DNA of 64,000 bases from Madurella fahalii (GCA_029876055.1 CM056874.1:6634001-6698000); one strand, 5' to 3'. Positions 43,042 to 55,214 are shown, numbered from the stretch's first letter. The notes: generated from the letters alone by a model not told the origin. A program made the numbers and translations.

Positions 43042-44658
43042 GGTCGGAGAGCGAGAGAGAGGAGTCCGCCGGCCCTGGCGAGTAAGTTGGTCAGGTTGTG
43101 AGATTCCGATCAGTGTACGGGAATTGCGGAGGGGATGTCGGACTCCACCGGTGATGCGGGGTTTCCGGGGCTTCCATCTGCTTTCGAATTTTTGGGTCGG
43201 CCCGGGACACTCCCGGCCGGTGCCGGCCCCGGGAGGATTAGAGATTCGAGAGGGCTTGGGGCCAGGAAATGAGAGCCGAACGGGCCCATACTCGCCGATG
43301 TTGCAGGCCTGGAAACGCTCAAGAGCGCGAAGTATCGAACGAGTCAGCCGCACCACGTCACGGTTCGAGCTATCCTAGGTTATTCACCAACCTTCTCTAG
43401 GTATGGAAACCGTGGAGAACGAAGAAATTGAGGTTTCGTTTCACCGAATGATGAAGCGGACGTGCAACCATACTCTCTGCGTGTAACGCATCCACCGTTG
43501 CCACCCTTCCAGTTTTCATAGTATCCGAGCCATGGCGCGTCACCAAGCACTTGACCAAGGTATACAATGAAAGAAAGCGACCGAACAAGCAGAGACCTTT
43601 ACTATATCGACAAGGGATTGATGATTACCCGACTCAGTGGTGTCCGCCCAGAGGTTAACTAGCAGGTTAGCTGATGGATGTACAGTAGTTACCAGAGATC
43701 GCCTCACCTGACTCGAAGCCTACTTTGTCTTAATTATCCCCCATCGCGGTTTAGATGTGGTACCGTACTTCTGAACCTGTCTTCTCCCAAATACTAGTGA
43801 GCCAAAACACACCATAATTAGGGCAAGCTCTATCAGTGCTGTAGTGAATTCAGCCATTCTACGATTCCGTGCAGGTCCATTTGTTCCTACAAGCAAGATA
43901 CCTGCTAGGCAAGATAATGATAGTACAAAATGACCTCTCACTCTGCATTCATATTCGGAACGTCACCGACGTCGCCATGTCAACTACCTCCCCAATTTAT
44001 GGAAAGAAAGCTCGAGATTCAAAAGAAGTCGGAAAACAACCTCCTATCCTCGATTCCTAGCACTTGGATACCTTACCTTACCGCCGCACCTTAGAGGTAG
44101 GGAGGGGCCGGTCCCACAGCAGAGGTCGGACAAGTCAATTCTGTTAAGCCAGAAACATAGCAGCGATGTGGAGAGAGTTAAGCAAGCATGCCCCTACCGG
44201 ATGTTACAGCCCAGAAAACAGTGTTGGCTTGCTGGAACAGGTATTCGAACTCAGATACGTTGTGTTTCACACTACGCTATTGGGCGGAACAACAGTATCA
44301 TAGAATCAGAACATGGAGGAAGGAAATCCGAGATTGAGAGTTGGATGACAGCACAGAATTTTCTTGACGAGACGGGGGGTCCCCCAACACCATCACAAAG
44401 AACTTACGGTTGTACTGTACCTAGTAAGGTAAACCTGTTCTGCCCAGAACATCCACTTTCTTGGGCAAAAAAATGGCCTTGTTATAAGGCTAGCAGCATT
44501 ACGGCCCTGTATTTAAAAACCGCCCTCTCCGGCAACGAAGCCCCTTGCTGTAGCGGCGAGCGAGGCCAGTGAGACACTGACAACCAAGATCACCAGACCT
44601 CGCATCGACGCCGTTATCAAAGTACGGAATACCTTATTATACCAGACTACCCGTCAAT
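43042..44658. other. intergenic region upstream of two divergent genes
   Basis: About 1.6 kb between divergent starts. The part from about 43600 to 44500 is AT-richer. No gene supported. Confidence 0.4.
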
Positions 44659-46086
44659 ATGATTGGGGAAATCCGTACGTTCATTTACATCGCCGTGCCA
44701 GGCTGCTCGATTGAGCTGTCGGTGCCGGGGCAGACCATCACCGTCAACGAGCTGAACCGTTTTTGGAATGGCACCATGGAGGTCAGGGCTTCAGCCATTC
44801 GCAGCGTTATACCAAACATCAAGCTGGGCCGCTTCAACTTCAAGGTATTCCATGACGGCGAGCAGATCACGGAGGAGTGGGTCACAGTCAACGCTATCAC
44901 GGGCATGACCGGCGCTGGCACCATGGAGACCATCAACGAAACGCCGTCCATCATTCACGGCGACAAGCTCGTCATCTCATACGGTTTCTACGAGGCCGGC
45001 CGCGGCCACGAAGTACTGCCGGATACGCACCAGTGCTACATCACCGTCACGCCCAACTACTCCAAATGGCTCGGCATTCTGGCGCCGCCAGGCTCCGTCC
45101 TGGAGAACAAGCCCTTCAGCCGCCTCGTCCTCCCATCGGCACACGATGTCGGCATGAACAAGACGGACAACTGCTTTGCCGTGCTCAACCGCGTCAGCAA
45201 GGCCGCGGTGGGAACCCTGATCAACGACGACCAGCTCCTCACCGAACTCGCTGAGGCCAACTCGGGCCCGGCCATCTCGGTCCACGCGGCCAACTTCATC
45301 ACCAGCCTCGCAATCACCCAAAAGGACAGCCTCGATGCCATGCTGCAGATCGGGGCGCGCTACTTCGAGTTCCGCCCGGCTCACCTGCACAGCGTCATCC
45401 TCCCGACCAAGGCGCTCCCGGACCGCCTCTACTTCCACAGCGCCGCGATGCCGGGCATGGCGTACGACGCGTTCCTGCGGGGCGTCGTCGACTTCCTGCG
45501 GGAGCACCCGTGCGAGATCGTCGTGGTGCAGCTGCGGTGGGACGGCGTCGCGGCCGACTGCCGGCGGCCGTCGGCCGACGAGAAGGGCGCGTACCTCGAC
45601 GAGGCGTTGCAGCACGCCGGCGGCGCCATCGTCGCGGGCGGCCTGCACGACATGACGCACAAGACCATCGCCGAGCTGCGCCGCGAGCGCAAGCGCCTCA
45701 TCATGCTCGAGAACGTGGACGACTCCTTCTCGACTTACACGGGCGAGGCGCACGCCACCCTGGACGGCGCGAGCATCGTCAGGGCCTTCCCCAAGGTGCT
45801 GACGGCGGACAACCAGCGCGGCAAGGCCTTTGTCGATATCCAGTGCCAGGCGAAGGCGACCAATGTCCCGCGCGCCCTCGTCTACTCGGCCACCGGGTGC
45901 AGCGTGACGGCGAGCTGTTCGATGGCGACTAAGGGCGTGTGTGACTCGAAGACGCTGCCCTGGTGCAGGGATAATGTTCTGCGGACCTGCCCGCTCGGCC
46001 AGCTTGTCCTCATGACGAATGACTGGATTGATGGTGCCACCGCCAATATTGCGGTTAACCTGAGCCGGCAGAGGTTGGCCAAGTGA
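44659..46086 (+). CDS. PLC-like phosphodiesterase (PI-PLC X-domain superfamily)
   Basis: A 475-residue single-exon protein. Residues about 1-150 form a beta-rich domain without a signal peptide. From about 150 onward lies a PLC-like TIM barrel: SRLVLPSAHDVGMN corresponds to the first catalytic-histidine region, DAMLQIGARYFEFRP to the conserved strand, RLYFHSAAMPGMAYD to the second histidine region, VDFLREHPCEIVVVQL to the classic helix-strand, and LVLMTNDWIDG near the end. Such fungal proteins resemble bacterial PI-specific phospholipase C more than eukaryotic signalling PLCs, lacking EF-hand and C2 parts. It may cleave phosphatidylinositol or a related phosphodiester. Substrate and location are unproven. 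The start ATG at 44659 is the first in frame. Confidence 0.8.
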   Translation: MIGEIRTFIYIAVPGCSIELSVPGQTITVNELNRFWNGTMEVRASAIRSVIPNIKLGRFNFKVFHDGEQITEEWVTVNAITGMTGAGTMETINETPSIIHGDKLVISYGFYEAGRGHEVLPDTHQCYITVTPNYSKWLGILAPPGSVLENKPFSRLVLPSAHDVGMNKTDNCFAVLNRVSKAAVGTLINDDQLLTELAEANSGPAISVHAANFITSLAITQKDSLDAMLQIGARYFEFRPAHLHSVILPTKALPDRLYFHSAAMPGMAYDAFLRGVVDFLREHPCEIVVVQLRWDGVAADCRRPSADEKGAYLDEALQHAGGAIVAGGLHDMTHKTIAELRRERKRLIMLENVDDSFSTYTGEAHATLDGASIVRAFPKVLTADNQRGKAFVDIQCQAKATNVPRALVYSATGCSVTASCSMATKGVCDSKTLPWCRDNVLRTCPLGQLVLMTNDWIDGATANIAVNLSRQRLAK

Positions 46087-46649
46087 CTGTTGCCGCCGCC
46101 GGGGGCCCGCCGCCTACCTTGGTAGATACGAGCAGCATCCCTTAGTACTTTTCTCTGAAGATGTTAATGACTGAAATAATTATGATTAGTATTTGAAACG
46201 ATGTCCCCATAAAGTAAAAATGTCTACGAACGAGACCTGACGCGAGTACTTTATCCAGAATGCTAATCTATTCGTAGCGTAAGCATCGAACATGAGCGCA
46301 TACCCGCCCGAGCCCACGGCAAAGCAAGGCGGACTTGTCCATCAGTTATCTCTATTAACTACCTTACGCAGCCAGTTATCTGTCGATATTCGCAGTTACG
46401 TCACTCCGTCCCAGACCATCTCACTCTTCGCACAGGACGCAGACCGCACAAAAGCATGACCGTGTAAAATTCATCTCCCCAACCATGTCCCGGAAACTAC
46501 CCGAGTTACTAGCATCCACCCCCATTGCGCGATAGCCATAGCCATCTCATAACCCTCTCTCTATCTCAGAACCTGATGAGAAAAAAAAAAAAAAAAAAAA
46601 CATCCCAGGCACATCTCCCCCACGCGTAGCAAGTAATCAATGTAAATCC
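46087..46649. other. convergent 3' flanks with poly-A run
   Basis: The 560-bp spacer lies between the PLC-like gene and the LPMO gene, which converge. It contains a run of 20 A at 46581-46600. No gene seen. Confidence 0.5.
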
Positions 46650-48461
46650 TTAAAGGGCATCCCAACCGCGCCCACGAATCCGAATCCGAACCCGAACCCC
46701 ACCCCGCCGCCAACCAGCCCCAGCCGCCGGACGGCCCTCGTGCTCCGCGCCCTCTCTCTTCCTTAGGACCACCTTGCCCTCCACGCACTCGGTCCCCGCC
46801 GCCAGCGCCTGCGGGACCGCCCACCCCCAGTTGCACACGCCAAACATGTTGCCCTCCAGGCAGACCAGCGCGCCGTGCGTCGGGCACCGGACGGCCTTGT
46901 CGGCGGGCTTGTCTACGCCGACGGGGCCCGGGCCGATGGGGGTTGGGAAGGCGGATGAGGGTCCGGATGCGGATGCGGATGCGGATGCGGATGTTGGCTT
47001 CGATGCCGAAGTCAACGGCTTCAAGGGGGAAATTGTAGATGTCGATGGGAGGTGGCTTGTTGTCGAGCGTGGGGAGGGGGTGCAGGCGGGGAATTTGGTG
47101 GTAGTGGTGGTGGTGGTGGTGATGGTTGTGGTTGTGGTGCTCTTCATGGTTGTGGTCTTGGGAGAGTCGGTGATGGGGATGACGACGAGACTCTCGGAGC
47201 TAGTAGTGCTGTTTATGCTGCCATGGGTTTCCCCGTTTGGGCTAGCAGTAGTAGTAGCGGCCGCGCTGCTAGGACTCGGCTGATGGGTTGTGACGGTCAC
47301 GGTCGTGGTGCTGGTAAAGCTTGGCTTGAAAGGGGTGGTTGTACCTAGGACCGCTGTGGTGGTGGTGCCCTGGTTATGCGTCCTGCTGAAATAGCTGGGA
47401 ATCGAGTTCACGGTCGAGACACCTGTAAACATCGTGCCGCCGAGCGGAGGAGATGACAAAGCTATGGATGAGGTTTCAGGCAAGAGAGTACTGCTGCTGC
47501 TCGTCCCGCCCAGGACAGTACGATGATCCGGCTGGAATGTCGGCACCGACGAGGCAGGCGGGATCTGCGTGCAGTAGTTGACCGGCTTGAGTGCGGGCTC
47601 GATGGGTTCCGCCAGAACCCGGCCGTATTTGCCTGGATTGGGAATGTTGAGGACAACCTTGTCTGCAAGCATGCCAGTTACGCAGTTGGGTACGTCGGGG
47701 TCGCCTGGATAGTTGGCAATGAAGATGTCGGGCAAGTCGTCGATGAGAGTCTGATCGCCTGTGCCGCCTGTAATATTGACTGGAGCGCAGTTCCTGCACC
47801 GAGTTACGGTCAGTTGAGCCGTCTGTGAGGTACTTGGGAGCATGAGGCCTACATGTACATCTCCTTGTTCCCCAGCTTGTTGAACCACGTCCAGGCAAAG
47901 GTGGCGGGTCCGTTCTTGAGGCTACAACCATGTCAGCAAAACACAGTTGTTGAAGCGGGAGGTGGACACGCACAAGGAGGGAATGGGAATCATGAACTGA
48001 CGAATGCAGTCGATGCCTTGGTCATCGCCGCAGTGCTTTGCGTCCTGGCGCCTGTTCGGGTCCATGCCCGCCAGCGGGAGATTATTCTGCTCGTCGGTAA
48101 AGACCGCCGGGCAGCCTCCAATGATGGTGTAGATGGTCTTGAACTTGGCCGACTTGTTCCAGTTTCCTCCGCCGATCGGTTCGTCGTACGAGATGCTAAA
48201 CTGGCAAGAACCACCGCCATGCTGGGCTCCGCCTGTGAAGTTCACGAGCGTCGCGCCACCAGCTTCAACAAGAGTGCGCGACGTGAAGCTGTAATGATTA
48301 TGGCAAGGGAACGGGTACTGGCCGCCACTCATGGGGTCGACTTGGAGGAGCGGTTGAATGTTCAGATTGTAGGGTACCGGCGTATTCATGATCATGTGGC
48401 CGTAGGCATGGCCGAGAACCAGGAATATGGCGGCGAGCACCGCCGAAATGGTGCGCGACAT
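46650..48461 (-). CDS. AA11 lytic polysaccharide monooxygenase with C-terminal X278-like module
   Basis: A secreted copper enzyme that oxidatively cleaves chitin. The 566-residue precursor comes from exons 48461-47974, 47921-47853 and 47793-46650. Signal peptide 1-21 ends in HAYG, so the mature protein begins with His22. His22 and His81 (in GGAQHGGGSC) form the histidine brace, matching His1 and His60 in mature numbering of the characterised Aspergillus oryzae AA11. FAWTWFNKLGNKEMYMNCAP is the AA11 hallmark and confirms both splice joins. After about residue 240 comes a long Ser/Thr/Pro-rich linker with Thr runs and an (SA)n tract, then CPTHGALVCLEGNMFGVCNW with VAAGT-like ALAAGTECVEGKVV, resembling the X278 module attached to some AA11 enzymes. 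A basic tail GVRVRIRIRGRGW closes it. Confidence 0.92.
46965..46993 (+). repeat. (GGATGC)n hexanucleotide repeat in LPMO linker
   Basis: Nearly five GGATGC units encode the alternating Ser-Ala tract on the minus strand. Confidence 0.9.
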
Positions 48462-50435
48462 CGTGTCTCAAGTTGTCGGGAACCGATGGTGTTGTTGTAA
48501 TTTGTAAATCGTTGATCAACACGAAAATCGGGGTCGATACTTATCTAGTCGCTGGTGAGGTGGTGGTGGTAGGGCCGCGGAAGACTGAAGGGGTGTTAAC
48601 CAGGGAGAAATAAAGCAAAAGCTCCAAGGAGAGCTTTGTAGTATCGCAGTTTTGTACCGATAACAACGGTGCGATTTCGTCAGCAGCCCGCGTGTGGTGA
48701 AGTCGCTTGTCAACAAGTCTTGGTGACTTCTCCTGGAATTTATTTCAGAGGAGTCACGAGGGAAGTAGCACTAGCAAGACCGATAAGGATCAAGACAGGA
48801 TGAAATTGGCTCACAAAGTGGCAGATCACGTAGTGCTTGAGATTCCTCAAATGATTGTTGCTTCTATTGCCTCCGGTTTGTTCCCCTGACCGAGTTGACG
48901 GCATACGTAGCATAGTGCCACCTCATCGATCCTCCGGTACACTGTCGCCGTTAGGGTTGTTTCATCCTTTAACTCATGAGGGACGTTTCACGTTGTTGGC
49001 ATGCATCTCTCTTCCTAAGCTCAGACGTGAATAGTTGTGCTTTTGTTTGGCAATGCCACTTAGAAGTCAAATGAGACAGAGCTCTAAGGACCCTGTGCAA
49101 TGGTTTTTGAAGCCTTCAACGGCTTATTTTATATTGACTACCTTCTCCCTAGATTGTCCTCCGTAGCGGCCTTGATGTAATGGCCATCCTGCCGGCGATT
49201 TGCACTACCAACGCTCATGTGCTACTCCTCAAACAATAAAGAATATCCCAATACTGAGTCACAAGGGCTGCTCAAAGCGAAGAAATTGACGTGCAAATTC
49301 GCGGTGAAGCAGTGTTGAACTCGTAACTCCCCTTCATCGACTCATTGCTTTGTCCCGACAAGACCCCCTACGATTTTCATTGCTGCCTCCAGAGTGGATG
49401 GTAGGTTGGGGTACCGGTGTGTAAACGCGGGGGCGCCAGTCCTTCGCAACATTTGATGAGCTCGACGACGAACTTCCGTATGAATAGTCTTCCCCGTCGC
49501 TGTCCATCGTTGTATCGACTTTCCGGTTGATTTGATGGGGGAACTGGACGAGTAAGCTTTTGTTGGAATTTTGTCCCCACGTTTATTTAACGTACCTCGT
49601 GCTCGATGATTCCGACTGCGTGGAGGTTAAAGGCGTTGTCCAGACTGACGCACCATGGATCGCGGGGTTTCTCTGATTAATAGCTTTTAGACCTTTCGAT
49701 TTACGGTAGATTTGACTTCAATAAAACAACCGGTCGTTGGGTCATATATAACCTAGCATAACACCATGGGCCCCCACGAGGCTCACCGGGCTGGCAGCCT
49801 GAATCACCCATGTTTCACCGGAGTTGGTGAAGAAGGGTGTGGCTGAGGGCAAACAAAACCAATTGATGGCAAATAGATTTGGTAAAATATCCACACGCCA
49901 CAGGCTAGCCAGCCTCACTCTGGCAAGGAGGAAGTGCGAATCTAGTGCTACTGGTCTGGAGCCGGCCCTGATTCGGCCATTCATATACAAAAAACAGCCG
50001 ATTCGCGCATGACGCAACCAGTCGACGCAGACAATTCGGTCCGACGCTCCTCGCTGACTATTTTACTTTCCCGTTAGCATCTGGTGATGCAGTTTCGCTC
50101 CTTGCAAACATAATATTGGCCGAGCTGTGCTAGGTTGGCGATCCAGAGGGAGTCAGACCTGCTGTGTAACGGCGGGTCGCTCTCGCGGCTACCTTGAATG
50201 CGGCTTGAGACTTGACGGGCCAACTATCGATAGCTATGCTCTGTGCTCGACTGTAGAGTGTAGAGTGTGCCAACCGCAACGAGTTGCTACCAACGTGGAG
50301 TTTTGCTTTGGTATACGCGATGCAGCTCTCCAGAGCGTGGTGCGGAGACGGCTGACACGCCAAATTCCAATGTATCTATCACTGGGTTGTGATTTCAAGA
50401 CGTGATTCAGTACACTATTCACACCACCCCCCTTA
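48462..50435. other. gene-free region between LPMO and vta1
   Basis: About 2 kb holding the LPMO promoter and the 3' flank of vta1. No coding sequence supported. Confidence 0.4.
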
Positions 50436-51848
50436 CTATGTCGCACCCAGGAGCTCAAGAGCCCGGCGCAATTCCTTTACCGCAGTGGGCACGTCCTCAA
50501 AGTTGAGCGCCGAAATAGCCCACTTAGCATGCTTTTGAGCCCCTACTATCGCAGCTTCATCCACTGCAAAGCTTCCAGCCTGGACAGGCGCATAGCTTGC
50601 TGCCGGAGGTATTGAAGGGGCTGTAGGCCTCGCCCCATGTGCCGTCGGGGCCATATTCACATAATAGGAGTCCGTTGGAGGACTGACAGGTGGTGATGCC
50701 ACCGCAGCGGTCGATGGAAGATTCGTTGCAAATGTTGGGGGGGTTGTGCTGGGGGCCGAGGGCTGCTGGTGAGGCCATGCAGAGGCAGAGGGTGGATTAA
50801 TGGGGGGTTGTGACCACGCTGTCGGCGGCGGGCTTGTCTCGGGACTTCGCTGAGACGGTGCCCACCCGGTCGGGGGGCCTGGGAGGTCGGGAGTGGCTTC
50901 GGAATTGCTTGGATCGTGTGAAGCCGAGCCAAAGTACTCCGGTTCCGCTGGTTGATGGAGATTGTTAGGAACTCCCGGGAGCCTGAGCTCGCCTTCAGAG
51001 GCTGGAGAGGGGCCACCCGAGACAGGGCTCTGCGGTGGGGACACGCCGGCAGCGTCTCTCCGCAAATCCACGTCGGGAACCTCTTCCACCGTTGCTGGCC
51101 TCGGTATTAGAGTTGACGGGCCGCCAATCAGATTCTGTACCGCGGGGTCGTTCTGATCCAGTGCCGGCTGCGGGTGCTCTTCTTGCGTCGGGTTTGACTC
51201 GTTAGGATCCTTTCCCTCTTTTATGGCCTTCACAATCCGTGCCGCATTCCACTTGGCATACTTGATCTTCTGCTGCGTCTCCTGATCCGCCGGACCCCAG
51301 ACGTTTACCACGTGGAAGAAGGTTGCTGCTGCATCAAACGTCGTAGCCGTTTGTCTGGCGCCCTATTAGCGCAATCCTACACCGGAGGCTACCCGGAGCA
51401 TACTGTGTTACCCGATTTGCCTTTACCACTCGTTCCGCGCGGTCGAGTGTCTCTTGTGCGAATTGCTCGACGTATGCCTGCCCAGCCGTATCGTCCATTA
51501 TGGCGTCTTCGTTCGCGTATTCGGCCTTAGTCTATCGGACCAGTATCAGCGACGTGTTGCACCGTGTATGCTCGTGTATGCCAACCTGTTCCAACCGATC
51601 CATCAAAGCGGTTGTGTAGGCTAGGATCTCTTCGTCGACGGTGTGCAGCTGCTTTGCCAGGATCTGATTGACAACCCAGTATTCGCCTGTACTTGTCAGA
51701 AGCCGAGGCCAAATGTGGAATCACTGGCATTCGGCGTACACCAATAGGCCATGATCGGCTTCACGTTCTGGAGCTGGGCGGCTTTCGTTGCGCATTTCCA
51801 GATGTTGACGTCGGCCTGCCGCAGGGCAGCCGGTATGCTGTCTGCCAT
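50436..51848 (-). CDS. vta1: Vta1/LIP5-like ESCRT regulator of Vps4
   Basis: Vta1 stimulates the AAA ATPase Vps4, which disassembles ESCRT-III at multivesicular endosomes. The 418-residue protein comes from exons 51848-51740, 51686-51586, 51531-51412 and 51362-50436. The N-terminal tandem-MIT-like domain (about 1-170) has KPIMAYWCEYWVVNQILAKQ, EILAYTTALMDRLEQ and AATFFHVVNVWG with KIKYAKWNAARIVKAIKEGK. A Pro/Ser-rich disordered linker spans about 175-360. The C-terminal VSL domain that binds Vps4 is EAAIVGAQKHAKWAISALNF then VPTAVKELRRALELLG. Frames and splice sites agree; the last intron's acceptor has one close alternative 7 bases downstream that would break frame. Confidence 0.93.
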
Positions 51849-52407
51849 GGCTGAGGGCGGCGACTGAGGCGATGGGGGGTGAGAGGACTGGTCGAAGATA
51901 GAAGAAATGGCAGATCTTGTGGTTAAGGTTGCCTAGTCGTCGTCGTCGTGATCGGGTGCTGAGCTCGACATGCGATTGGAGAGCAGAGAGCCCGTCACAA
52001 GCGCTCGTCAGCCTGAACCCGTCAGCATATCACAGTCACCCCGCTGGACCCACGAGGGGTAGGGAGCTCTGGCCACCTCGCAGTCTGAGCTTGCTATGTT
52101 CTGCCGGGTTCTCGAATCCCGATCGCAAAGTGGCGCCAACCCGACTTTCTCGTTACGGCACGCGGCTTTGGGAAATGTGTTCTTTTGCCGAACATGGAAA
52201 TGTGCCAACTTGGAAATCTCGCCCTCGCATTCTCTGTCCCTCCCAGCGGTGTTACCAAGGGTATATGTACGCACTGTAGCCTTCCACTTTCCAATTCGGA
52301 GAACCGACCCTCTCCTCCTTGACTCTTGCGTTGTCAATTCCTTTCCTAAAGCACCCCACACACACCTTTGTAGCTCAGCTCCAATTCGGGCAGTTTGAGC
52401 GGGCATC
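51849..52407. promoter_or_regulatory. divergent promoter region, vta1 and disulfide isomerase
   Basis: The 559 bp separate two divergent start codons. No individual site can be assigned. Confidence 0.45.
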
Positions 52408-53977
52408 ATGCATCACCCCACCCTCTGCGCTGTTGCGGTTGCCCTGCTGTCTGCGCTCCCAGGGGCCCAGGCCGGGCTCTACACCAAGAAATCGCCCGTT
52501 TTACAGGTTGATGCGAAAGACTATGACAGGCTAATCGCCAAGAGCAACTACACATCGGTATGGCAGCACAGCATGCCGCAGCCCGGCTCCCGCTGACTTG
52601 CTCGTTCTCCAGATTGTCGAGTTCTACGCTCCGTGGTGCGGTCATTGCCAGAACCTCAAGCCTGCCTACGAGAAGGCAGCCAAGAACCTTGAAGGTCTGG
52701 CCAAGGTGGCCGCCGTAAACTGCGATGATGATGCGAATAAGCCTTTCTGCGGCACAATGGGCGTTCAGGGCTTCCCGACACTCAAGATCGTGCGGCCCAA
52801 GAAGGGTGGAGGCAAGCCAATGGTTCAAGACTACCAGGGCCAGCGAACTGCGAGCGCCATTGTCGACGCCGTGGTGCAGCAAATCAACAACTACGTCGTT
52901 AAAATCGAGGACAAGTCGTTGGACAAGTTCCTGAGCGACAAGAACGAAACGGCCAAGGCCATCCTTTTCACCGAGAAGGGGACTACATCTGCACTGCTCA
53001 AGAGCATTGCGATCGACTTCTCCGATGTCATTACAATCGGCCAAGCACGGAACAAGGAAACAAAGACGGTCAACACATTTGGCATCGACAAGTTTCCCAC
53101 TCTGCTTCTCCTCCCGGGCGGTGATGCGCCTGGTATCGTCTACGATGGGGAGATGAAGAAGGAGGCCATTGTCAAGTTCCTTTCACAGGCCGGAGAGCCG
53201 AACCCCGAGTCGCCCAAGCCCGGGAAGAACAACAAGGCGAAGGACAGCAAAGCATCTGCGAAGACGTCCTCGTCAACCAAGACGGAGTCCAAGACAACTT
53301 CTTCCCAGACGTCGTCAGCCACAGCTGAATCCAACACTGAGACGCAGACGCAGGAAGCCCCAGTCATCGTGGAAACGGCCCTGCCCATCCCCACCATCAA
53401 CACGCCGGAGAAGCTGATCAAGGAGTGCCTGACCGAGAAATCGCACACCTGCGTGCTGGCCTTTGTCTCATCAAGCGAGGACGAGAAGGCCCAGAAGGCG
53501 CTTGGAAGTCTCTCCCAGCTGGCCCACAAACACGCCCAGAGCAAGCGGCACCTGTTCCCCTTTTACGAGGTCCCCAAGAGCAACGAAGGAGCTGCCTCCC
53601 TTCTCAAGGCGCTCGACTTGAGCGGCGACGTCGAGATTGTCGCTATCAACGCCCGGCGTGGATGGTGGCGGCATTACAGTGCGGCTGACTTTGACAGAGA
53701 GAGCGTTGAAAGTTGGATCGACGCGATCCGTATGAGCGAGGGCGTCAAGAAGAAGCTACCCGAGGGCATTGTTGCCATTTCGGTCGAGGAGCCCGCGCCG
53801 GAGGCTTCGTCGCAGCCCACACCCGACGCTACCGAGTCTGGAAGCAGCGAGAAGGCGACCCCTGTTACCCCTGAGGCTGAGAGCGCCGGGGCTGCGAGCG
53901 ACTCCACCGAGTCCACGTCAACCAAGGCCACCGACCCCACCGGGGAGCCGGAAACTGCTGCGCACGATGAGCTCTGA
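52408..53977 (+). CDS. ER protein disulfide isomerase (Mpd1/P5-like)
   Basis: A luminal ER thiol oxidoreductase that forms and shuffles disulfides in secretory proteins. Exons 52408-52557 and 52613-53977 give 504 residues. A signal peptide (about 1-22, ending GAQA) precedes one catalytic thioredoxin domain with FYAPWCGHCQNLKPAYEKAA (active-site cysteines C59 and C62) and the cis-proline strand GVQGFPTLKIV. A second thioredoxin-like domain (about 150-250) has no active-site cysteines. After a Ser/Thr/Lys-rich linker a third degenerate domain follows (about 330-425), then an acidic tail ending HDEL, the ER retrieval signal. The single CGHC and architecture match the fungal Mpd1/P5-like group rather than classical Pdi1 with two active sites. 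Confidence 0.93.
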
Positions 53978-54234
53978 CCGGTCTTTGCTGCACTACTCTC
54001 GTGTATTTTATCGCTTTGACTTTGTTAGCAGGGAGCATTCATTGGGCGTAGTGGTAGCGTATCCAAACCATGGCAAAGGCCTCGATAAGGCAGACGGCCA
54101 TGTAGGTAGGAGTGTAGTTTGAAATTTTAGTGTGTAGTGTAAGAAGGGGGTCCCCTCACCTGTGCAGTTTGTCACGGGGGGATGCATAACAGTTCCGAAT
54201 CAGACACCAACGTTCCAGCAACGAGAGAATGACA

Positions 54235-55214
54235 TTAGTCCATGTCCATGTCATTTAACCCGACGCCCTTCTCCACAGTTCCCTCCTGTATCATCCGATG
54301 CCCCTTTTCCCGAACGACCCGGTCTAGAATCTCCCTCACTTGCTTACATCCGTCAACACCAACGGCTAGCATGCCCTCCAGCCGGCTGACTTGCACCCTG
54401 CTCTCGCACACCAGCACTGCCACGCGGTCGCTCTCCCCCAGCGTGGCAACCGTGAGGCCGGGGAGTTCCTGCTCCTCCTGGTGGTTCAGATCGAGCAGTG
54501 GGTCCGCGCCCTCATCGTTGGCGGCGTACGTCGACGTCGAGCCGGCCGTGCACGCGGCGACGTAGTCGGTCATGGGGATGCCCGCGTCGACGCACGCCAG
54601 CGTAGCCGCGTTGATGAGGGCCGCCAGCAGCGAGCCGTCCTGCGAGAGCACGTGCAGCGAGATGTTGATCTGGCTGTGCGGGAAGAGATGCGTGTGTAGG
54701 CTCGCCGCGAGCGCGTTGGCCACGGTCGACTGCATCTCCAAGGTGCGTCTGTGACGGGGGAGGGCGGGGTTGGGAAGGACGAGTTAGTTAATCATTTACC
54801 ACTCCGTCGTGTTTTTTTGATGCAAATCTGCTGTTCCGAGATGAAGGCGAAGTATGAGCTGGAACTCGGGACTCACTTATCACCTCTCCCCCGCCGCTTG
54901 CGGTCCACGGAGCTGAACCCTGCGATCACTATGCTCACCACTACCTCGGCCTCCTTGGCTTGTCCTCCTGCTCCGCCGCCGCCGCCGCCGCCGCCACCAC
55001 CACCAGCGCTGCCAACCCCGCCGCCGCGCCGCGGGCCCGGCTCGCTAGGCCCGGTCACCACGCACATAACTTTGGTATGGCCCATCTCGAGGTAGCTGGA
55101 GCCATCGGCGGCCGCTTGCGTGCGAATCTGAGCATGGACACGTCGGAGCTCGTTCCATCGCCGCCCATCGACACGGAGCAGGGCGAGGTTGTAGGCTGAT
55201 GTGTCGAGGGGCAT
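54235..55214 (-). CDS. ski6: RNA exosome core subunit Rrp41/Ski6 (RNase PH fold)
   Basis: Part of the six-subunit RNase-PH ring of the exosome, acting in nuclear and cytoplasmic 3'-5' RNA decay and processing. Exons 55214-54877 and 54748-54235 give 283 residues. The start MPLDTSAYNLALLRVDGRRW matches the Rrp41 hallmark LLRxDGRRxNELR. Further marks are YLEMGHTKVMCVVTGPSEP, the intron joining GRGDK with RTLEMQSTVANALAASLHT, then QDGSLLAALINAATLACVDAGIPM and VTYATLGE-like LTVATLGESDRV. Residues 71-81 are an uninterrupted poly-glycine run in the loop after GPSEP, where many homologues are shorter. Otherwise normal length. Confidence 0.93.
54974..55003 (+). repeat. GCC/ACC trinucleotide repeat (poly-Gly in ski6)
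   Basis: A near-perfect CCG run followed by CCA units, encoding eleven glycines on the minus strand. Confidence 0.85.

Noticed and set aside
44230..44290. TTCGAA-containing segment resembling a tRNA T-arm
   Set aside because: The flanking 5-bp stem does not pair and no cloverleaf can be drawn.
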